NCBI RefSeq assembly: GCF_007828955.1
Contig: NZ_VIVR01000001.1
Span: 2,852,001-2,916,000, forward strand
Reading direction: 5' to 3'
Source of the DNA: Kitasatospora atroaurantiaca
GTDB lineage: Bacteria > Actinomycetota > Actinomycetes > Streptomycetales > Streptomycetaceae
Length of the DNA stretch: 64,000 nucleotides
The translations under genes and the position numbers were made by a program. The notes below the pieces were generated by a model. That model saw only the letters and a list, made by a program, of their open reading frames with translations, did no database searches and was not told the origin of the DNA. Positions 19,287-27,698 of the stretch are shown in pieces. How positions within the stretch are numbered: the stretch's first letter is position 1; each line of letters starts with the position of its first letter.

Positions 19287-20156
19287 CTACTCCAGGAAGA
19301 GACCCCGCGCCGCCGCCGACTGCTCGATGGCCTCCAGGCGCGCCTCCGCACCCGGGAGTTCGTCGCACATGGTCTGCAGCAGGACACGGCCGAGCATCAT
19401 CGGCGCACAGGCGGTGTCGAAGACCAGCCCGGTGCCGACGGCGGCCGGGAGCATGAGGTCGGAGAGCTTGGCGACCGGCGCGAAGGCGCTGTCGGCCACG
19501 GTGAGGATCGTCAGGCCGCACTCGCGGGCCACCACCAGGGCGTCCATCAGCTCGCGCGGGTAGCGCGGCAGGGCGAAGCAGAGCAGCGCGGTGGCCCCGG
19601 CCGCGGCGGCCTGTTCGAGCCGGTCGGCGAGCATGCTGCCGCCCTCGTCCAGCAGCCGGATGTCCGGGTGCACCTTGGCCGCGAAGTAGGCGAAACCCCC
19701 CGCCTGCGCGGAGGCGGCCCGCAGGCCGAGCACCGGCAGCGGCCGGGAGGCCGCCAGCAGCCTGGCGGCCCGGACGATCGGCTCGGGGTCGGCGAGCAGC
19801 TCCGCGAGGTGGCGCAGATGGGCGATCTCGGCGAGGACGGCCTGCTGGTGCTCGTTGCGTACGACGTCCGCGGGCGTCTCGGGTGCCGTGGGCTCCCCCG
19901 CGCCTAGCTCGCGCAGCTGCTTGCGGAGGGCCGGGTAGCCGTCGAAGCCGAGGGCGACCGCGAAGCGGGTGACGGAGGGCTGGCTGACACCGGCCAGTTC
20001 GGCGACCTCGACGCTGGAGAGGAAGGGCGCCTCGGTGGCGTGCCGTACCAGCGAGTGCGCGATCCGCCGCTGGGTCGGGGTGAGCCGGTGGCCCTCGAAG
20101 AGCTGGAGGAGGCGGGCGGAGGGGCCGACGGTGCCGTTGTCTTCCATGACGGTCAT
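19287..20156 (-). CDS. MurR/RpiR-family transcriptional regulator
   Basis: 289 residues. The N-terminal helix-turn-helix has LTPTQRRIAHSLVRHATEAP and SSVEVAELAGVSQPSVTRFAVALGF, the RpiR signature. The C-terminal half resembles a SIS sugar-phosphate-binding domain (VLGLRAASAQAGGFAYFA), although the ligand here may be urocanate or another hut intermediate. GGAGG lies eight bases before the ATG at 20156. It lies between hutU and hutH on the same strand, with no other regulator in the cluster, so a role as the hut regulator is the simplest inference. Activator or repressor cannot be told. Confidence 0.87.
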   Translation of the reverse strand: MTVMEDNGTVGPSARLLQLFEGHRLTPTQRRIAHSLVRHATEAPFLSSVEVAELAGVSQPSVTRFAVALGFDGYPALRKQLRELGAGEPTAPETPADVVRNEHQQAVLAEIAHLRHLAELLADPEPIVRAARLLAASRPLPVLGLRAASAQAGGFAYFAAKVHPDIRLLDEGGSMLADRLEQAAAAGATALLCFALPRYPRELMDALVVARECGLTILTVADSAFAPVAKLSDLMLPAAVGTGLVFDTACAPMMLGRVLLQTMCDELPGAEARLEAIEQSAAARGLFLE

Positions 20157-20302
20157 CAGCGATTCCTCCGTGCTGGTCCGGCTGCGGCGGTCGGCACGAC
20201 TGTGCAGCAGTCCTGACATGTGAGCAACGATGTTTCGAACAGTGGGACGATCCGGCTCTCGGGGTGACCCCTGATTTCCCCCCAGAGCCGCCCTCGAACC
20301 CG

Positions 20303-20333
20303 GGGTGAGCGGGCCCTGACGGCCCGCTCACCC
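20303..20333. terminator. Terminator hairpin downstream of hutH
   Basis: GGGTGAGCGGGCC / GGCCCGCTCACCC, perfect 13-base arms with a five-base loop, 14 bases past the hutH stop on the minus strand and before the regulator gene. It argues that hutH and the regulator are separate transcription units. Confidence 0.85.
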
Positions 20334-20346
20334 AAGGGTTTCGGCG

Positions 20347-21930
20347 TTACGCCAGCGGGCCGGTGACCCGCTCGACGGCACGCACCAGGTCACCGGAGGC
20401 GACCAGGGCGGCCGCGGCCTCCAGGTCGGGCGACAGGAAGCGGTCCCGGCCGGCCCCGCCGACGCCGGCCTCGCGGGCGGCGGCCAGCGCGGCGGCGGTG
20501 GCGGGGGCCAGCGGACCGCTGCCGTCGACCTGCTGGCGGATCTCCAGCGCGCGGGCCGAGGCGGTCAGCTCGACGGCGAGGATCCGGCCCAGGTTCTCCA
20601 CGGCCTGGCGCAGCTTGCGTGCCGCGGACCAGCCCATGGAGACGTGGTCCTCCTGCATCGCCGAGGACGGGATCGAGTCCACCGAGGCCGGGACGGCGAG
20701 CCGCTTGTTCTCGCTGACCAGGGCGGCCTGGGTGTACTGAGCGATCATCAGGCCCGAGTCGACGCCCGGGTCGTCGGCCAGGAAGGCCGGCAGACCGTGC
20801 GAGCGGGCCTTGTCGAGCAGGCGGTCGGTGCGGCGCTCCGAGACCGAGCCGAGGTCGGCGGCGGCGATCGCGAGGAAGTCCAGCACGTACGCGACCGGGG
20901 CGCCGTGGAAGTTGCCGTTCGACTCGACCCGGCCGTCCGGGAGGACGACGGGGTTGTCCACGGAGGCGGCCAGCTCGCGGGAGGCGACCAGCTCGGCGTG
21001 CGCGAGGGTGTCGCGGCCGGCGCCGGCCACCTGCGGGGCGCAGCGGATCGAGTACGCGTCCTGCACGCGCGGCGCGTCGTCCTGGTGGTGGCCGGTCAGA
21101 CCGGAGCCCTTGAGGACGGCCAGCATGTTGGCGGCGCTGAGCGCCTGGCCCGGGTGCGGGCGGATCGGGGCGTGCAGCTCGGGGGCGAGCACCTTGGCGG
21201 AGCCGAGCAGCGCCTCGAGGGACATCGCGGCCGTGATGTCGGCGGTGGTGAACAGACGGGACAGGTCGGCGATGGCCATCACCAGCATGCCGAGCATGCC
21301 GTCCGTGCCGTTGATGAGGGCCAGGCCCTCCTTCTCCAGCAGCTCGACGGGCTCGATACCGGCCTCGGCCAGCAGCTCGCCGGCTTCCCGCTCGGCGCCG
21401 TCCGGGCCGTACGCGACGCCCTCGCCCATCAGGACGAGCGCGCAGTGCGAGAGCGGAGCCAGGTCGCCGGAGCAGCCGAGCGAGCCGAACTCGCGCACGA
21501 CGGGGGTGATGCCCGCGTTGAGGAGGGCGGCCATGGTCTGCGCGACCAGCGGGCGCACGCCCGTACGGCCGGAGGCCAGGGTCTTCATCCGCAGGAACAT
21601 GAGCGCGCGGACCACCTCGCGCTCGACGGCCGGACCCATGCCGGCGGCGTGCGAGCGGACCAGCGAACGCTGCAGCTGGGCGCGCAGCTCGGGGCTGATG
21701 TGGCGGACGGCGAGGGCGCCGAAGCCCGTCGAGACGCCGTAGACGGGACGCGGTTCGGCCGCGAGAGCATCGATCCTGGCCCGGGCGGTCGCCATCTCGG
21801 CGAGCGCGTCGGGGCCGATCTCGACCCGGGCGTTGCCCCGCGCGACGGCGATCACGTCCTCGGCGCTGACGTCGGCCTTGCCGACCTGGACGAGCGGCGC
21901 GTCGGGGGCCACAGCACTGTGCATATCCAT
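20347..21930 (-). CDS. hutH: Histidine ammonia-lyase
   Basis: 527 residues. HutH removes ammonia from L-histidine to give urocanate, the first step of the pathway. The 4-methylidene-imidazole-5-one cofactor forms from residues 153-155 in FGSLGCSGDLAPLSH; the first residue is Cys rather than Ala, as I recall for other streptomycete HutH. Other landmarks are YGVSTGFGALA, NGTDGMLGML, VQDAYSIRCAPQVAG, NGNFHGAPVAYVLDF and SIPSSAMQEDHVSMGW. The ATG at 21930 (MDMH) is chosen by similarity to the family start; GTG 21936 and ATG 21924 are in frame and no clear ribosome-binding site distinguishes them. Divergent from fdhD. Confidence 0.95.
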   Translation of the reverse strand: MDMHSAVAPDAPLVQVGKADVSAEDVIAVARGNARVEIGPDALAEMATARARIDALAAEPRPVYGVSTGFGALAVRHISPELRAQLQRSLVRSHAAGMGPAVEREVVRALMFLRMKTLASGRTGVRPLVAQTMAALLNAGITPVVREFGSLGCSGDLAPLSHCALVLMGEGVAYGPDGAEREAGELLAEAGIEPVELLEKEGLALINGTDGMLGMLVMAIADLSRLFTTADITAAMSLEALLGSAKVLAPELHAPIRPHPGQALSAANMLAVLKGSGLTGHHQDDAPRVQDAYSIRCAPQVAGAGRDTLAHAELVASRELAASVDNPVVLPDGRVESNGNFHGAPVAYVLDFLAIAAADLGSVSERRTDRLLDKARSHGLPAFLADDPGVDSGLMIAQYTQAALVSENKRLAVPASVDSIPSSAMQEDHVSMGWSAARKLRQAVENLGRILAVELTASARALEIRQQVDGSGPLAPATAAALAAAREAGVGGAGRDRFLSPDLEAAAALVASGDLVRAVERVTGPLA

Positions 21931-22041
21931 ATACACAATCACACCAGGTGAATGAAGATATGACAACTGGCACCCGGGTGATTTCCCGTGGGACGGGTGA
22001 TGCCGCAGGCTGGGGTGTCGGACGGTGAGCGAGGAGAGCTG

Positions 22042-22872
22042 ATGGCGCGGGCGACGGTGCGGCGGCGGGTGGTGCGGCTGCGCGGGGCGGAAGCAGGGGC
22101 GCGGCCGGACGCCTTGGCGGCGGAGGAGCCGCTGGAGATCCGGGTCGGCGGCGAGGCGCTGACGGTGACGATGCGGACGCCCGGGCACGACTTCGACCTG
22201 GTGGCCGGATTCCTGGTCGGCGAGGGGGTGGTGCACAGCGGTGAGGAGCTCGCCGCGCTGCGCTACTGCGCCGGGACCGACGCCGAGGGCGCCAACACGT
22301 ACAACGTGGTCGACGCGACGGTGCGCGGCGGCGCGACCCCGCTGTCGGCGCATCGGAACCTGCTGACCACCAGCGCCTGCGGCCTCTGCGGCCGGGACAC
22401 CGTCGAGGCGGTGCGGACGCACGTCCGCTGGCCGGTCGCGGACGATGCGCTGCGGGTGGGTCCGGAGCTGCTGTACGGGCTGCCGGACCGGCTCCGGGCC
22501 GCCCAGCGGACCTTCGACTCGACCGGCGGCCTGCATGCCGCCGGACTGTTCGACGCGGCGGGCGAACTGCTCTGCGCGCGGGAGGACGTCGGCCGGCACA
22601 ACGCCGTCGACAAGGTGATCGGCTGGGCCCTGCGGGAGGGCCGGCTGCCGCTGACCGGGCATCTGCTGCTGGTCAGCGGCCGGGCCTCGTTCGAGCTGAC
22701 CCAGAAGGCGGCGCTGGCGGGCATCCCGCTGCTGGCCGCCGTCTCGGCGCCGTCCTCGCTGGCGGTGGACCTGGCGGAGGAGCTGGGCCTGACCCTGGTC
22801 GGGTTCCTGCGCGGGCAGAGCGCCAACGTCTACACCCGCGCGGACCGCATCGGGCCGGCCGACCGCGTCTAG
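22042..22872 (+). CDS. fdhD: Formate dehydrogenase accessory sulfurtransferase FdhD
   Basis: 276 residues. FdhD passes sulfur from a cysteine desulfurase to the molybdenum cofactor of formate dehydrogenase. EPLEIRVGGEAL, GHDFDLVAGFLVGEGV, the CxxC sulfur-relay motif in TTSACGLCGRD, FDSTGGLHAAGLF and REDVGRHNAVDKVIGW are all present. The ATG at 22042 has GGAGAG at good distance; the longer frame from 21988 would start inside the hutH promoter. No formate dehydrogenase genes are in the window. It is divergent from hutH; the hut route used here releases formate. Confidence 0.94.
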   Translation: MARATVRRRVVRLRGAEAGARPDALAAEEPLEIRVGGEALTVTMRTPGHDFDLVAGFLVGEGVVHSGEELAALRYCAGTDAEGANTYNVVDATVRGGATPLSAHRNLLTTSACGLCGRDTVEAVRTHVRWPVADDALRVGPELLYGLPDRLRAAQRTFDSTGGLHAAGLFDAAGELLCAREDVGRHNAVDKVIGWALREGRLPLTGHLLLVSGRASFELTQKAALAGIPLLAAVSAPSSLAVDLAEELGLTLVGFLRGQSANVYTRADRIGPADRV

Positions 22873-22883
22873 TTGAGGCTGCG

Positions 22884-23228
22884 TCAGTCGCGGTTGCGGC
22901 GGCGGAGCGCCAGCACGACCACGATGATGACGACCACCACGACGGCCAGGATCACCAGGCCGAAGATCAGGCCCAGGAACTTGCTGAAGAAGCTCTTCTT
23001 CTTCTTGCTCTTGCTCTTCGACTTCTCGACGAAGGTCACGGCCTTCGCAGGAGCGGGCGCCGCCTCCACCACCGGCGCCTGACCGGTGGAGGCCGCCGTG
23101 TCCTGAGTGACCGTCAGGGTGACCGCAGCGCTGCTCGGCGCCGCCACCGCCTCCGTATCGGCGGCTATCGTCGCCCCGCCGACGGCGAGCGCCAGGGACA
23201 GCATGACCCCTGCCAGACGTGTTCTCAT
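22884..23228 (-). CDS. Small secreted or membrane protein with a lysine-rich linker
   Basis: 114 residues. The N-terminus is a signal-like segment (MRTRLAGVMLSLALAVGGAT) with possible cleavage near AVAA. A Ser/Thr/Ala-rich stretch follows, then KSKSKSKKKKSFFSKF and a long hydrophobic helix (LGLIFGLVILAVVVVVIIVV) ending in RRRNRD. If the signal is cleaved, the product would be a type I-like membrane protein with its basic end inside. GAGG is seven bases before the ATG at 23228. It is convergent with fdhD, 11 bases between stops. No family recognised. Confidence 0.6.
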   Translation of the reverse strand: MRTRLAGVMLSLALAVGGATIAADTEAVAAPSSAAVTLTVTQDTAASTGQAPVVEAAPAPAKAVTFVEKSKSKSKKKKSFFSKFLGLIFGLVILAVVVVVIIVVVLALRRRNRD

Positions 23229-23355
23229 TGCCCAACCTCGTTCCCCACCCAGGCCCCAGCGGCTCCGGCTCAGCGCCAACTGTCCCATGCAGCGATGGCC
23301 GTCGAACAGGCTTGTACCGGCCTGTGCCGCAGCTGTGACACCGTCACGACGGGGC

Positions 23356-25155
23356 TCAGGGCGGCGGGGAGGCCGGCCCGGAGAGGGCGACCGCGACCAG
23401 CGCCCGGAGCGCCGGGGCGACCTGGCCGAACGGGAGGGTGGCCTCGTCCGCGAAGAGCTCGACCAGCCAGCCGCCGGCCGCGTTGACCCCGCCGGCCGCG
23501 ACCATGCCCTTGTAGCCGCTGACCACCATCATGGCCTCCTCCGCCGGATCGTTGCCCGGCGCGCCGGCCCGCAGCGCGAAGGCACCGCCGCGCGCGGCAC
23601 GGCGGGTCTGCGGGTAGTGGCCGAGGTCGAAGACCGCGTCGGGGGCCTCGATCTGGGCCCGCTGGGTCTCCGCACCGGTGGTGGTAGGGCCGCTGGTCAT
23701 GCGGTAGACGGCGTGCTGGGCGGTGCGCATCAGCTGGGAGCCCGGCGGCACGTACGAGATCCACCAGCCGACCGCGTCCAGCAGGTGGGAGGCCGTCTCG
23801 GCGACGGTGGCCAGCCGGCTGAGGGTGTCGGCCGGGTGGTTGGCCCGTACGGTTCCGCTCCGGTCGAGGGCGGCGAGCACGGCGGTGAGCAGCTGGCCGG
23901 GGTCGGCGCTGTGGGCGGCGCCCCGGAAGCGCCGGCGGTCCCCGGCGCCTGCCCGGCCCTGGCCGGGGCGGGCTGCCCGGCTGTCGGCGCGGTGGTGCGG
24001 GTCCGCGGCGTCGGCGAGCAGCACGGTCGGGTCCGGGGAGAAGCCGGGGCCGTGGCTGCGGCCGGCCACCACCGGGTGGGCGGCGCGGGCCGCCTTGGCG
24101 CGGTACTGGGCGGCGTCGGCGAGGCGGAAGAGCCGGTCGGAGGTGGTGACCGGGCCGATCGAGTCGCCGGTGGAGGCGACACCGCAGGCGACCCCCTCGC
24201 CGTCCGCGAGCTGCAGGGCGCGGGCGCAGAGCTCCTCGGCCACCGCGACCACCTCGTCGGCCTTCTGACCCTCCGCCAGCAGGCAGAACTCGTCGCCGCC
24301 GAGCCGGGCGGCGAGGCTGCCGGGGAGCTTGGCGGCGGCCAGCGAGAGCTGGTGGGCGAACCGCTCCAGCAGCCGGTCGCCGACCTCGTGGCCGAGCTGG
24401 TCGTTGACCCGCTTGAGGCCGTTGACGTCGCAGACCACCAGGCTGACCACGGTGTTGTCGCGGTTGTGGGCCTGCAGCGCGCTCTCCAGCCGGGCGTCGA
24501 CGGCACGACGGTTGGCGAGGCCGGTGAGCGGGTCGGTGAAGGCCAGCCGCCGGAGGTCGGCCAGGCGTTCCGTCTGGGAGAGTCCGGCCGAGATCTGGGC
24601 GGCCAGCAGGGTCGCGTAGTCGGCGTCCGCCTCGGTGAAGACCGGCAGGCCGATGGTGCGGGCGAGGTAGAGCTCGCCCCAGGCCTGGCCGTGCAGCACG
24701 ATGGGTGCGACCAGGCAGCACTCCCGCCCGCGCCGGCGCAGTCCGGCGGCGCGCTGCTGGCAGAACGCGCCGGCGCTCGGGTGCGCGTGGGCGATGGGCG
24801 GGCTCTGGTCCTCGGCGGTCTGCACCCAGGCGCGCGGCAGGCGGCCGGTGGTCCAGTGCTCCTCCAGATACGTGACGATCTCCGGGAAGTCGGCCACCGG
24901 GTAGGACTCGTCCTCGGGCAGTTCCTCCTCGCCCGCGGCGAGATCGCCGTAGTTCACCAGCACCCGGAGACGTCCGGACTCGCGGTCCCAGACCGAGACG
25001 GCGGCCATGGTCGCGTCGAGCGCGGCGGTGGCCCGGACGGCGGCGGCGCGGACGGCTTCGAGCGGGGTGAGCGCACCGGCCATGTCCTGGGCGAGCTCGA
25101 CCACCGCCTGCAGTCGAAGATCCGGCGTCGACGGCACCTTCTCGCGCTCCGCCAT
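23356..25155 (-). CDS. GAF-GGDEF diguanylate cyclase
   Basis: 599 residues. A GAF-like sensor domain occupies roughly residues 15-185. The GGDEF domain has RLAFTDPLTGLANRRAVD, CDVNGLKRVNDQLGHEVGD and the intact signature RLGGDEFCLL, so it should make cyclic di-GMP from GTP. Five residues before GGDEF the sequence is PGSL, not the RxxD inhibitory site. A further C-terminal region (about 430-599), which contains ETASHLLDAVGWWISYVPPG, resembles a second GAF-type or DUF domain. The ATG at 25155 follows GAGG with good spacing; an upstream ATG at 25212 would add 19 residues. It is next to an adenylate cyclase. It may be the streptomycete CdgE-type enzyme, from memory only. Confidence 0.87.
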   Translation of the reverse strand: MAEREKVPSTPDLRLQAVVELAQDMAGALTPLEAVRAAAVRATAALDATMAAVSVWDRESGRLRVLVNYGDLAAGEEELPEDESYPVADFPEIVTYLEEHWTTGRLPRAWVQTAEDQSPPIAHAHPSAGAFCQQRAAGLRRRGRECCLVAPIVLHGQAWGELYLARTIGLPVFTEADADYATLLAAQISAGLSQTERLADLRRLAFTDPLTGLANRRAVDARLESALQAHNRDNTVVSLVVCDVNGLKRVNDQLGHEVGDRLLERFAHQLSLAAAKLPGSLAARLGGDEFCLLAEGQKADEVVAVAEELCARALQLADGEGVACGVASTGDSIGPVTTSDRLFRLADAAQYRAKAARAAHPVVAGRSHGPGFSPDPTVLLADAADPHHRADSRAARPGQGRAGAGDRRRFRGAAHSADPGQLLTAVLAALDRSGTVRANHPADTLSRLATVAETASHLLDAVGWWISYVPPGSQLMRTAQHAVYRMTSGPTTTGAETQRAQIEAPDAVFDLGHYPQTRRAARGGAFALRAGAPGNDPAEEAMMVVSGYKGMVAAGGVNAAGGWLVELFADEATLPFGQVAPALRALVAVALSGPASPPP

Positions 25156-25323
25156 GGTCGCCTCACCGCTCACCGGCTCGCCTCGTCCCTGGTGTTTGGG
25201 GGCCGTGTCCATCCTGGACCAAGGTTATGGCGGTTTAGCGAGAGTTTGCCCGATTTGTCAAGGCGAATGTGTACGAATTCGGTGCAGCCCGCACACACCC
25301 CGGGTCGCTACCGGCGTGACGGC

Positions 25324-26400
25324 TCAGTCGGTGCTGACGTGGCGGCTGAGCAGCCAGGGCTCGACCAGGCCGAGACCCCGGACGGGGCGGCGCCACATCG
25401 GCTGGATGTGGAAGCGGTGCTCATGGCCGTCCTGCTCGGGCGGCGCCCCCTCGGTGAGGTCGGACGGCGGCACCACGCCGTTCTGCTCCAGCGCGGCCGC
25501 CAGTTCGCCGTCGACCAGGACGGCGTCCTTGGGGGCGATCGAGGTGAGGCGGCTGGCCAGGTTCACGGTGGTGCCGAAGACGTCGCCCATCCGCGAGGTG
25601 ACGGTGCCGAAGGCCATCCCGACCCGCAGCGCCGGCATGGAGTCCTCCTTGGCCAGCGTCTCGACCAGGCTCAGCGCGATCTCGGCGGCGGTGGCCGGGT
25701 CCTCGGAGACGTACAGGATCTCGTCGCCCAGGGTCTTGACCACCCGGCCGCCGTGGCCGGCGATCAGATCGGAGCAGGTGTTCTCGAAGCTCTCCACCAG
25801 CTCGCCGAGCTCCTCCTCCTCCAGGCGGCGGGAGAGGCGGGTGAAGCCGACCAGGTCGGCGAAGCCCACGGCCAGCCGGCCACTGGTGATCTCGGTGTCC
25901 TCGGCGGCCTGCACCACCCGGCCGGTGACGGCGGCCAGCTGACGGCGCCAGACGTACACCAGGAACTGCTCCAGCTCGGGCAGCAGCAGCTCGACCAGCG
26001 GGTAGGCGACGTCGGCCCTGGTCAGGCCGGGTTCGACGGCCTGGGTGAGGTTGTCGAGGAAGGTGTCCATCTGCCAGCCGGCCAGGCGCGCCGTGGTCTG
26101 GCCGGTGGAGCGGGCCACCTGGATCGCCATCGGCTCGCTGAGCAGCCCGGACTCGACCAGGCCGGCGAGCCGGCGCAGGGCGATCACGTCGCCGTCGGTG
26201 AGAGCCCTCGACTGGCCGATGTCGGGGAAGCCCATGGCCCGCCAGAAGCGGGTGGCCAGCTCCATCGGCACGTCGGCGGCGCGGGCGGCCTGGTACGGCG
26301 TGTACTTGCGTGGCGCATCGAGGATCAGCCGCTCCAGGTCCAGCGCGACCGTCTGGTCGCCCGGGCCGGTCTCACCGCCGTTTCCGCTGCCGTCTGCCAC
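25324..26400 (-). CDS. cya: Class III adenylate cyclase
   Basis: 358 residues. The N-terminal half (DAPRKYTPYQAARAADVP, FWRAMGFPDIGQSRALT) is a helical region with a MerR-like helix-turn-helix look, found in streptomycete Cya. The C-terminal catalytic domain has the metal Asp in VGFADLVGFTRLSRRL, the substrate Lys and second Asp in GGRVVKTLGDEILYV, and the transition-state Asn/Arg in FGTTVNLASRLTS. It should make cAMP from ATP. The GTG at 26400 has GAGG upstream and matches the family start better than the ATG at 26436. The product would signal through CRP; a CRP-like palindrome is at 11.2 kb. Confidence 0.9.
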   Translation of the reverse strand: MADGSGNGGETGPGDQTVALDLERLILDAPRKYTPYQAARAADVPMELATRFWRAMGFPDIGQSRALTDGDVIALRRLAGLVESGLLSEPMAIQVARSTGQTTARLAGWQMDTFLDNLTQAVEPGLTRADVAYPLVELLLPELEQFLVYVWRRQLAAVTGRVVQAAEDTEITSGRLAVGFADLVGFTRLSRRLEEEELGELVESFENTCSDLIAGHGGRVVKTLGDEILYVSEDPATAAEIALSLVETLAKEDSMPALRVGMAFGTVTSRMGDVFGTTVNLASRLTSIAPKDAVLVDGELAAALEQNGVVPPSDLTEGAPPEQDGHEHRFHIQPMWRRPVRGLGLVEPWLLSRHVSTD

Positions 26401-26568
26401 CGGTCCATCCTCGTGCGGTCGCCGCACTTGCCTCATGTCCTACCTGTCCAGGGGCGCCCGACCACCGCAGGGTAGTGGCGCGCCTCACACCGCTGCCAGG
26501 TGGAATGTTCGCACGGAATCGCGTAATCCGGGGCATCCGACCGGGACAGCGCCGGGTTCGGGGGCGTG

Positions 26569-27474
26569 TCAGAGGTCCTCGGGCCGTACGTGTACGACGT
26601 CCCCGGCGGCCACCGGGTGCCTGGTGCCGTCGGCCGTACGGACCACCAGACGGCCGTCGCCGTCGACGGCCACCGCCTCGCCGACCAGCTCCCGGTCACC
26701 GGGCAGCTGGACCCGGACGGAGCGGCCGAGCGTGGTGCAGCGGGCCGCGTACGCGGGCAGCAGCCCGCTGGCGTGCGGGTCGCCGGCCGCCTCGGTCCAC
26801 TCCCCGTACAGCTCGGCGAACTCGCGCAGCAGCGCACGCAGCAGCGTCTCCCGGTCGGTGATCTTCGCCCCCGCCAGTGCCAGCGAGGCGGCGGCGGGGA
26901 CGGGCAGCTCGGTCTCGCGCAGTGAGACGTTGACGCCCAGACCGGCGATCACCGCACCCCCGCTGAGCTCGGTGAGGATGCCGCCGAGCTTGCGCTCCGC
27001 CCCGTCGACGGTGACCAGGAGGTCGTTGGGCCACTTCAGGCCGACCGGGATCTCGGCGACCCGGCTGATCGCCGACGCGGCCGCCACGCCGACCAGGATC
27101 GGCAGCCAGCCGTACCGCTCGACCGGGACGTCACGAGGGCGCAGCAGCAGCGAGAGGAAGAGCCCGGAGCGCGCCGGAGCCGTCCACTGCCGCTCCAGCC
27201 GGCCGCGCCCTGCGCTCTGCACCTCGGCGACGAGGACGGCGCCCTCAGCCTCACCCTCCCTGGCCCGGGCGGCGAGGTCGCTGTTGGTCGAGCCGGTCTC
27301 GGCGACCACGTCGAGCGTGGTCCACAGGCCGCCCGGGAGCAGGAGGTCATGGCGCAGCCGGTCGAGGTCCAGCGGGGGCCGGTCGAGGTCGGTCCAGGGG
27401 GACGGCCCGGAATGGCCGAAGCCACGCAGACCACTACGGCGGGGACGGGAGGGCTCGGGCCCGGTCTCGGTCAC
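26569..27474 (-). CDS. birA: Biotin--[acetyl-CoA carboxylase] ligase
   Basis: 301 residues without an N-terminal DNA-binding domain, so a monofunctional (class I) ligase. Catalytic landmarks are SAGRGRLERQW (biotinyl-AMP loop) and LKWPNDLLVTVDGAERKLGG. It would attach biotin to the Lys of the carboxylase alpha subunit encoded at 31.7-33.5 kb. The GTG at 27474 has TACGCT six bases upstream, a leaderless arrangement. It is divergent from the carboxylase beta gene. Confidence 0.94.
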   Translation of the reverse strand: MTETGPEPSRPRRSGLRGFGHSGPSPWTDLDRPPLDLDRLRHDLLLPGGLWTTLDVVAETGSTNSDLAARAREGEAEGAVLVAEVQSAGRGRLERQWTAPARSGLFLSLLLRPRDVPVERYGWLPILVGVAAASAISRVAEIPVGLKWPNDLLVTVDGAERKLGGILTELSGGAVIAGLGVNVSLRETELPVPAAASLALAGAKITDRETLLRALLREFAELYGEWTEAAGDPHASGLLPAYAARCTTLGRSVRVQLPGDRELVGEAVAVDGDGRLVVRTADGTRHPVAAGDVVHVRPEDL

Positions 27475-27698
27475 CCGGCCAGCGTACCGACGGGCCGCCC
27501 GACATCACGTCAGCCCGGCCGGTGGCCGTAGGCCGCCCCATCGTCCCGCAGAACGCGCGTTAACACACTGTGTCGCTGGCCATAACAAGAAACCGTGCGC
27601 GCTGGCTACGCTACTCAACGGTAGTTCGTTGCGCCGCCCTGCCCTCACGCAAAAGTACTGAACAGGTCGCGGCCCATTGGATCAGGGAGAGCCACCGG

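Noticed and set aside
20347..23235. 962-residue minus-strand ORF joining hutH to upstream sequence
   Set aside because: The part upstream of 21,936 is antisense to fdhD and low in family features; hutH starts at about 21,930.
23335..23347. GTGAC-ACC-GTCAC palindrome as a CRP or AfsQ1 site
   Set aside because: Spacing of three fits neither consensus, and it lies just after the diguanylate cyclase stop, about 105 bases upstream of the next gene. Could be chance.
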